A stretch of 30,985 nucleotides of DNA, from the NCBI GenBank assembly GCA_002386585.1, contig DGIZ01000227.1, forward strand, positions 805 through 31,789. The letters run 5' to 3'. The first letter of the stretch is position 1. Every line of letters begins with the position of its first letter. A program made the translations under genes and the position numbers. The notes under the pieces are model-generated. The model saw only the letters and a list, made by a program, of their open reading frames with translations. It had not been told where the DNA came from and searched no databases. This document shows positions 25,557-30,985 of this stretch, piece by piece. Source of the DNA: Brevundimonas sp. UBA4609 (GTDB lineage Bacteria > Pseudomonadota > Alphaproteobacteria > Caulobacterales > Caulobacteraceae).

Positions 25557-26318
25557 TCAGCGCATTGTCGTGACGGAAACGGTGTAGTCGCCTTCCTGCG
25601 CCGAGCTGAGGCTGTTGGCGCGGAAGGAATAGGAGCCGGGACGCAGGTTCTGGGTGACCATGGCGCTGGTGCCGCCGCCGCTGTCGTCGTCGGAGGCCAG
25701 GCTGTCGCCGTCGCACTGCGGCCCTTCGTGCAGCGAAAGGTAGGCGTCGAACTGCGCCGAATCCATGCGAACAGAGACATTCCCACCGCGACTGACGCTC
25801 AGTGCGTAGCAGTCGTAGAAGGAGCCGTCATCCGCCTGGCGGTCGCTGAACTCGAGGCGGCCCTGGCGGCTTTCGCCGACCGAAATCGGCACGACCTGAG
25901 TGGTCGGGCGCAGGCGCTGGCCTTCAGAGACGCTGAGACGGAAGGAACCGGTCTCGCCCTCGCTGAGCGTATTGGCCCGGATGATCCAGTTTCCGCCATT
26001 GGAAACAAAGCGCAACTGCGAGTCGGTGCCCATGTCCGGACCGTCGTCGTTCGTCACCGACGTTTCATCACAATCTGCACCGGCGCCCGCCATCAGATAG
26101 GTATCGAAGTCCTCGGACTGCATCGTCACCGTGTAGGCCTGACCTGCCTGCGTCTGGACGACGTAGCAACGGTAATGGGACCCGTCGTCCATGCGCGCGT
26201 CCTTGCTGCTGAAATTGCCGGTCACGGTCTGGCCGGGGCGGATGGTGCTCTGGGCGGCGGCGACGCCGGCCAGAAGCAGGGACGACGTCAGGATCGACGA
26301 CATCAGCAGGGCGCGCAT
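25557..26318 (-). CDS. Secreted protein with two PPC domains
   Basis: A 253-residue exported protein. The start is ATG 26318 with a strong AAGGAG; the open frame extends 39 codons further up without a signal peptide. Residues 1-22 are a Sec signal peptide (cleavage after VAAA). The mature part is two tandem PPC (bacterial pre-peptidase C-terminal) beta-sandwich domains, about 24-131 and 143-251. Each has a DDG-x-x-Y segment, a (D/Q)FD-x-YL segment and an acidic (N/D)DD(G/S) loop. Each domain has one Cys pair at equivalent positions (Cys51-Cys83, Cys170-Cys202), suggesting one disulfide per domain. PPC domains usually ride on secreted proteases and help binding or folding; here there is no protease. 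It is the last gene of an apparent operon after fni, with a 50-base gap. Confidence 0.85.
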   Translation of the reverse strand: MRALLMSSILTSSLLLAGVAAAQSTIRPGQTVTGNFSSKDARMDDGSHYRCYVVQTQAGQAYTVTMQSEDFDTYLMAGAGADCDETSVTNDDGPDMGTDSQLRFVSNGGNWIIRANTLSEGETGSFRLSVSEGQRLRPTTQVVPISVGESRQGRLEFSDRQADDGSFYDCYALSVSRGGNVSVRMDSAQFDAYLSLHEGPQCDGDSLASDDDSGGGTSAMVTQNLRPGSYSFRANSLSSAQEGDYTVSVTTMR

Positions 26319-26368
26319 GGGAATCTCCTTGGGTGCGACGCAAAAACGTGCGGGCGGAAATGCCCGAC

Positions 26369-27421
26369 TTATTTGACAGGAAGCAATGGAACTCGTTTCA
26401 ACGCCGCTAAATTTGAAGCGTTTACGCAGAAACACACGGTGCGCAGTTGCCGGATGGTCAACTGGAAGCGCTCGATGACGGCCTCGGTCGAGACGGTGGC
26501 GGCCTGAATGACGCCCGAGGCCATGCCGACCACGTCCGCGCCCAACCGGATCGCCTTGGCCGCGTCGACCCCGTCGCGCACGCCTCCAGATCCGATCAGC
26601 AAGGCGTCCGGCAGGGCGTTGCGCGTCTCAGCCAGAGCGCGCGCGGTCGGTATGCCCCAATCGGCGAAGGCCAGGGCGTGCGCCTTGTCGGCCGCATCGG
26701 TCGCGCGTTCGCCTTCGATCAGGCCCCAGTTGGCGCCGCCGGCTCCGGCCACATCGACGCCCGCCGCGCCCATGGCGATCAGACGCTGGGCCGTGACGGC
26801 GGAAATCCCGGCGCCCGTCTCCTTGACGATGACAGGCGCGTCCAGACCGCGGATCAGAGCCTGAAGCGCCGCGCCCACGCCCCACCAGTCGCGGTCCCCT
26901 TCCGGCTGGCAGGCCTCCTGCAGCGGGTTCAGGTGAACGACCAGGGCGTCAGCGCCGATCATGTCCATCGCGCGGCGCGCCTCATCCCGGCCGAACCCGC
27001 GCGTCAGCTGGGCCGCGCCGATATTGGCCAGGATCGGCGTGTCCGGCGCCTTTAGCCGTAAGGAGAAGTCCAGACCGCCTGCGGCCCCGCCTTCCAGCGC
27101 CGCCCTCTGCGACCCGACCGCCAGGGCGATGCCCAGATGCTGGGCCGCCTCGGCAAGACGGGCGTTGATCGCCTCGGCCCGCGCAGGGCCGCCGGTCATG
27201 GCGCTGATCAGGAAAGGCGCCTTCAGTCGCCGCCCCAGGAAGTCGACGCCCAGGTCGATTCGAGCATGATCCAGGTCCGGCAGGGCCTCGTGCACGAAGC
27301 GCCAATCGTCGAACCCGGCCGACAGCGCATGACGACCGCCGCCGGCCAGCACCACGTCAAGGTGCTGGTCCTTCCGGCCCAGGATCAGGGCCGAAGCAGC
27401 GTCGTCGCCGGTTTCGCTCAG
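26369..27421 (-). CDS. fni: Type 2 isopentenyl-diphosphate delta-isomerase, probable CTG start
   Basis: An FMN- and NADPH-dependent isomerase interconverting isopentenyl and dimethylallyl diphosphate. Family motifs: SAMTGG (about 73-78), HLNPLQE (163-169), VKETGAG and the FMN-phosphate loop GSGGVRDG. The first ATG/GTG/TTG start in the frame (GTG 27355) would delete the N-terminal RKDQH, equivalent to the conserved RK-x-x-H of this family that contacts substrate and FMN. No ATG, GTG or TTG lies in the open frame upstream of it. A CTG at 27421-27419 overlaps the stop of the upstream PPC gene as CTGA and has GGAG eight bases before it. It gives a 350-residue protein, the normal length, with RKDQH at 16-20. 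I therefore place the start there; the protein identity is secure, the start codon is strongly suggested but unproven. Confidence 0.88.
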   Translation of the reverse strand: MSETGDDAASALILGRKDQHLDVVLAGGGRHALSAGFDDWRFVHEALPDLDHARIDLGVDFLGRRLKAPFLISAMTGGPARAEAINARLAEAAQHLGIALAVGSQRAALEGGAAGGLDFSLRLKAPDTPILANIGAAQLTRGFGRDEARRAMDMIGADALVVHLNPLQEACQPEGDRDWWGVGAALQALIRGLDAPVIVKETGAGISAVTAQRLIAMGAAGVDVAGAGGANWGLIEGERATDAADKAHALAFADWGIPTARALAETRNALPDALLIGSGGVRDGVDAAKAIRLGADVVGMASGVIQAATVSTEAVIERFQLTIRQLRTVCFCVNASNLAALKRVPLLPVK

Positions 27422-29232
27422 GGCTGCCGCTCCGTGATCAGGACATAGTCGCCGGTCGAGTTGGCGCCGAAGCTGCGGGCCCGCAGGACATAGGTCCCGT
27501 CGCGCGGCGCGGTCCAGTTCAGGCGAGCGTGGGTGTCGGACAGGCTGTCGTCGTCCTCCTCCAGCTTGAAGTAGTCGCCGTCCTTCTCTTCGCCGACCTC
27601 GATCACCGCGTCGAAGCTGCTGGCGATCAGGGTGAAGCGCAGCTTCTCATCCGCCTTGGCCTTGAAATGATAGGCGTCGTAGTAGATTCCGTCGTCAGTG
27701 ATGCTGGCCCGCTCGGTCAACCGACCTCGCACGGTGGAGCCGATCAGCAGGCTGCCCGGCGAAGGCTCGCCGCCCAGATCCTGAAGCTCCAGCGCATAGA
27801 GCCCCTTGGCGTCGCGCGACCACGAACGTGCGCGCAGAACATAGTCCCCGGTCTCTGGCAGGGTGAAGATCAGGCGCGCGTCCGTTCCCTGGCCCAATCC
27901 GTCGTCGTCACTGGCGATCTCGCTGAAGTCCTCTTCGCCCTGCCCGAGCTGCAGATAGGCGTCGAAGTCGCCGGACCGCATGACGGCCTGGACGCGCTGC
28001 CCCTCGGTCCCGCTGAAGATGAAGGCGTCATACAGGCGGCCGTCGTCGTCGGTGGCGTCGCTGCTGGTCAGTTCGCCCTCGACCGTCTGGCCGAAAGCAA
28101 TGGCCGACGGCGGCGGCGGCGGCGCGATCTCTTCTATGTTCAGCGTATAGGGGCCCTCGCCGCTGGAGAAGGCGCGCGTCTCGATCAGATAATCGCCGTC
28201 CTCGGTCAGGGTATGCGTCAGGCGGGAGTTCAGGTCGCCCGCACTGTCGTCATCGGTCGCCAGACTGTTGTGGTTGGCGTCGAACAGCTCGAGGTAGGTA
28301 TCGAAACCATCGGCCTTCATGGTGATGGCCACCCGCTGCCCGGCGCGGCCGCTGAAGCGATAGAGGTCCGCCGGCGCCCCGGAATCGCTGCTTGCGCTGT
28401 CTGGCGTCAGGCGTCCGCGCGTCTCCTCGCCGACCGTCACCGACGTGGCGGTCGGCGCAGGCGGTCCCTGTTCCAGCGCCAGCCGATAATCGCCCTGGGC
28501 CGAGCTGTTATAGGACGTGGCGCGGATCAGATATTCCCCGGCCTGCGGCGCGGTGAACACCAGACGGGCGTTGAGGCTGGAGCCGCCGTCGTCGTTCTCG
28601 GCCATCTGGACAAAGGCGCCGTTGACGATGCGTCCGACGCGCAGGAAGGCGTCGAAATCGTCGGATTCCAGGTCGATCTTGACCCGTTCGCCCGCCGACG
28701 CGCGGAAGGCGTAGGCGTCATAACGGGCGCCGTCGTCATCCTCGGCGCTGTTCGATCCCAGGCTGCCCGTCGCGTCACGGCCGACAGCGATCCGTCCTGG
28801 ACGCGGCAGACGCGGCGCGGCTCGCTCCTTCAGCGACAACTGATAGTCGCCGGTCTCGATGCCCGAGAAGGTGCGTGCACGGACGATATATGCCCCCGCC
28901 TCCGGTGCGGTGAACCGCAGACGCGCGTTCAGCGCCCCTGCGCTGTCGTCGTCGCTGGCCAAGGAGTCCCGCAAGGAGCCCTCGGCGTAAATTTCCAGAT
29001 AGGCGTCGAAATCGTCCGCCGTCATCTCGGCCTCGAGCCGCTGTCCGGCGCGCAGATTCACGCGATAGTCGTCGTAGCGATAGCCGTCGCTTCCACGGGT
29101 GCGGGCGTCTCCCTCTTCCAGCCGCCCCCGGATGTCGTCGCCCAGCCGGGCGTCAGACGCCGTCTGGGCCCAGGCTGCGCCGGTGGACAGGATGGCGACG
29201 GCGCTGGCCGCCGCGAACAGGGAATAACGCAT
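27418..29232 (-). CDS. Secreted protein with five PPC domains
   Basis: A 604-residue exported protein. ATG 29232 has AAGAGG upstream; residues 1-22 are a Sec signal peptide (cleavage after AWA). The mature part is five PPC-type repeats, about 27-136, 145-255, 263-368, 377-484 and 493-601. Each carries a D-F-D-A-Y-L-like segment (at 74, 192, 309, 422, 539), an acidic DDDSAG-like loop, a LNARL-x-F-T-A-P-like strand and a final GDY-x-L strand. No protease, sortase signal or membrane anchor is seen; the Asp-rich loops could bind calcium, which is inference. It is the first gene of the PPC-fni-PPC unit, and its stop overlaps the fni CTG. It is divergent from folD over a 93-base gap with no clear promoter. 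Confidence 0.87.
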   Translation of the reverse strand: MRYSLFAAASAVAILSTGAAWAQTASDARLGDDIRGRLEEGDARTRGSDGYRYDDYRVNLRAGQRLEAEMTADDFDAYLEIYAEGSLRDSLASDDDSAGALNARLRFTAPEAGAYIVRARTFSGIETGDYQLSLKERAAPRLPRPGRIAVGRDATGSLGSNSAEDDDGARYDAYAFRASAGERVKIDLESDDFDAFLRVGRIVNGAFVQMAENDDGGSSLNARLVFTAPQAGEYLIRATSYNSSAQGDYRLALEQGPPAPTATSVTVGEETRGRLTPDSASSDSGAPADLYRFSGRAGQRVAITMKADGFDTYLELFDANHNSLATDDDSAGDLNSRLTHTLTEDGDYLIETRAFSSGEGPYTLNIEEIAPPPPPSAIAFGQTVEGELTSSDATDDDGRLYDAFIFSGTEGQRVQAVMRSGDFDAYLQLGQGEEDFSEIASDDDGLGQGTDARLIFTLPETGDYVLRARSWSRDAKGLYALELQDLGGEPSPGSLLIGSTVRGRLTERASITDDGIYYDAYHFKAKADEKLRFTLIASSFDAVIEVGEEKDGDYFKLEEDDDSLSDTHARLNWTAPRDGTYVLRARSFGANSTGDYVLITERQP

Positions 29233-29325
29233 AAAAACCTCTTTGCTGGCGTCATCATAGACGCCGAACCGCAGCGCCTGTAAATCGCGGCCACGCTTTC
29301 CAGTTCCCGGCAGATGGAGCCAAAT

Positions 29326-30249
29326 ATGGCTGTCGAACCCGCCCGCGCCTCGCTGATCGACGGCAAGGCCTTCTCACAGACCCTGGTGGAGCGCGTCGCC
29401 GCCGCCGCCGCCCGGCTGGAATCCGCTCATGGCGTCAAGCCCGGCCTGGCTGTCGTCATCGTCGGCGAGGACCCCGCCAGCCAGCTCTATGTCCGCAACA
29501 AGGGCGAGACGACGCTGAAAGCCGGGATGCGGTCCGACACCCACCGCCTGCCCGCCGAAACGACCCAGGACGAATTGCTGGCCCTGATCGCACAGTTGAA
29601 CGCCGACGCAGGCATCCACGGCGTGCTGGTGCAGTTGCCCCTGCCCAAGCACATCGATTCGGCTGCTGTTCTGGACGCCATTTCGCCGGACAAGGATGTG
29701 GACGGCTTCCATGTCGTCAACGCCGGACGCCTGGCCGTCGGCCTGCCGGGCATGGTCCCCTGCACTCCCCTGGGCAGCCTGATGCTGCTGAAGGATCAAC
29801 TCGGCGACCTGTCAGGCCTGAACGCCGTCATCGTCGGCCGCTCCAACATCGTCGGCAAGCCGATGGCGCAACTGCTGCTGGGCGAAAGCTGCACAGTCAC
29901 CATCGCCCACTCGCGCACCCGCGACCTGCCGGCCCTGTGCCGCACCGCCGATATTCTGGTCGCCGCCGTCGGCCGCCCGGAGATGATCAAGGGCGACTGG
30001 ATCAAGCCCGGCGCCGCCGTCATCGACGTGGGCATCAACCGCGTCCCCTCGCGCGATCCGGTCAAGGCCGCCGAAGGCAAGACCCGCGTGGTCGGCGACG
30101 TCGATTTCAACCAGGCGGTCGAGGTCGCCGGCCGCATCACCCCCGTTCCCGGCGGCGTCGGCCCCATGACCATCGCCTGCCTGCTGGCCAACACCTACAC
30201 CGCCGCCTGCCGCACGGCGGGCGTGGAGCCGGAAGACCTGAACGGCTGA
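29326..30249 (+). CDS. folD: Bifunctional methylenetetrahydrofolate dehydrogenase / methenyltetrahydrofolate cyclohydrolase
   Basis: A 307-residue cytoplasmic enzyme that interconverts 5,10-methylene-, 5,10-methenyl- and 10-formyl-tetrahydrofolate using NADP, feeding purine and formyl-Met synthesis. Catalytic Tyr55-x3-Lys59 (in [10 protein letters not shown]), [18 protein letters not shown], the dinucleotide-binding [14 protein letters not shown] and the terminal [10 protein letters not shown] are all present. ATG 29326 has GGAG six bases upstream; ATG 29314 would cover that site and add four residues, so it is less likely. Length is normal for the family (about 290-300). The next gene, lemA, is 96 bases downstream with no clear terminator between. 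Confidence 0.96.
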   Translation: MAVEPARASLIDGKAFSQTLVERVAAAAARLESAHGVKPGLAVVIVGEDPASQLYVRNKGETTLKAGMRSDTHRLPAETTQDELLALIAQLNADAGIHGVLVQLPLPKHIDSAAVLDAISPDKDVDGFHVVNAGRLAVGLPGMVPCTPLGSLMLLKDQLGDLSGLNAVIVGRSNIVGKPMAQLLLGESCTVTIAHSRTRDLPALCRTADILVAAVGRPEMIKGDWIKPGAAVIDVGINRVPSRDPVKAAEGKTRVVGDVDFNQAVEVAGRITPVPGGVGPMTIACLLANTYTAACRTAGVEPEDLNG

Positions 30250-30345
30250 GACCTGCGTCAAAAATCCAGCCTTGAAGCGGAGCCTTTCGGCCCCGATAGT
30301 CTTTAGCGATCAGCGGTCCCGACGACCGCCCGCAGGAGCTTCTTC

Positions 30346-30985
30346 ATGGCTGGATTTTCGCCTCGCATCGCGGCCGTCGCCGCTGTCGTCGTCCTGGCCC
30401 CCGCCGTGGGCGCCTGCGGCTACAACACCATTCCGACCAAGCAGGAGCGCGCCGAGGCCGCCTGGGCCGATGTCCAGAGCCAGTATCAGCGCCGCGCCGA
30501 CCTGGTGCCGAACCTGGTCGCCACCGTCCAGGGCGCGGCCATTCAGGAACGCACCACCCTGACCCAGGTGATCGAGGCCCGCGCCAAGGCCACCAGCGTC
30601 AACATCGACGCCTCGAACCTCGATGACGCCGCCGCCTTCCAGCAATACCAGCAGGCGCAAGGCGAGCTTTCCAGCGCCCTGTCGCGGCTGCTGGTGACGG
30701 TCGAGGCCTATCCTCAGCTCCAGGCCAACCAGAACTTCCTGACCCTGCAGTCGCAGTTGGAAGGGACCGAGAACCGCATCGCCGTGGCGCGCCGCGACTA
30801 CAACGAAGCCGTGCGCGACTACAACACCACCCTGCGCACCTTCCCGAGCGTGATCTGGGCCAAGACGCTGCACGGCGGCTCCAAGCCCATGCAGTTGTTC
30901 ACCGCCACGGCTGAGGCCCAGTCGGCGCCGACCGTGAACTTCGACCTGGGCGTCCAACCCGGCGGCGGCGCGCCTGCGACGGCGC
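30346..30985 (+). CDS. lemA: LemA family lipoprotein, 3' end cut by window
   Basis: An open frame running off the window end (213 codons visible). ATG 30346 has AGGAG at a 7-base spacing. Residues 1-23 are a lipoprotein signal with the VGAC lipobox and Cys24. The rest is the helical LemA domain: NTIPTKQERAEAAWADVQSQ, then YQRRADLVPNLVATVQG, a typical LemA start, and SRLLVTVEAYPQLQANQNF and ARRDYNEAVRDYN. LemA proteins are envelope proteins of unclear function, often encoded next to TPM-domain (DUF2207/YgcG-like) genes; such a gene would be expected just past the window. Because no stop is seen, total length is unknown. Confidence 0.92.
   Translation, partial: MAGFSPRIAAVAAVVVLAPAVGACGYNTIPTKQERAEAAWADVQSQYQRRADLVPNLVATVQGAAIQERTTLTQVIEARAKATSVNIDASNLDDAAAFQQYQQAQGELSSALSRLLVTVEAYPQLQANQNFLTLQSQLEGTENRIAVARRDYNEAVRDYNTTLRTFPSVIWAKTLHGGSKPMQLFTATAEAQSAPTVNFDLGVQPGGGAPATA

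Noticed and set aside
1..30985. CRISPR array, prophage, transposase or integrase
   Set aside because: No regularly spaced direct repeats and no integrase, transposase or phage structural gene was seen on either strand.

Overview
The window is a continuous stretch of a GC-rich alphaproteobacterial chromosome. Gene content, gene style and promoter sequences resemble Caulobacteraceae, most likely Brevundimonas or a close relative. This is inferred from the protein families, a GTTC-N7-GTTC SOS box and a Caulobacter-type -10 element; no database was searched. Coding density is very high, and no gene-free gap exceeds 300 bases. The largest gap, 42-281, holds only a candidate tRNA promoter that I can support.

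Layout from left to right. (1) A cut-off tRNA-Lys(UUU) on the minus strand. (2) A small proline/alanine-rich lipoprotein, then tamA-tamB, the outer-membrane and inner-membrane parts of the translocation and assembly module; the two genes overlap by 4 bases (TTGA). (3) A PA0069-type radical SAM gene under a LexA box, convergent with a TrmA/RlmD-type RNA methyltransferase. (4) A secreted glycine-zipper protein. (5) A minus-strand valS-tlyA pair. (6) A single-gene MmeI-like restriction-modification enzyme with a perfect inverted repeat over its start. (7) A histidine-utilisation locus split around one HutC operator: hutC-hutG-hutI plus a phytoene-dehydrogenase-like oxidoreductase to the left, hutU-hutH to the right. 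A long palindromic intergenic repeat sits between hutU and hutH. (8) A membrane-anchored proline-rich protein ending in the same SD-x-x-FY motif as the lipoprotein in (2). (9) A minus-strand operon of two secreted PPC-domain proteins (five and two repeats) with a type 2 isopentenyl-diphosphate isomerase gene (fni) between them. The fni gene appears to start at a CTG codon overlapping the upstream stop. (10) folD and a truncated LemA-family lipoprotein gene.

How the genes work together. HutH, HutU, HutI and the arginase-type HutG form the four-step route from histidine to glutamate, with HutC as the expected urocanate-sensing repressor. TamA and TamB form one envelope machine. The rest are mostly separate housekeeping or envelope functions. 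I see no transposon, prophage, CRISPR array or obvious defence island beyond the single R-M gene.

The points most worth a second look are the CTG start of fni, the LexA-controlled radical SAM gene, the shared C-terminal SD-x-x-FY motif, the HutG with a missing metal-ligand histidine, the RNA methyltransferase lacking half of its expected Fe-S cysteines, the PPC-fni-PPC operon, and the hairpin or operator at the R-M gene start.
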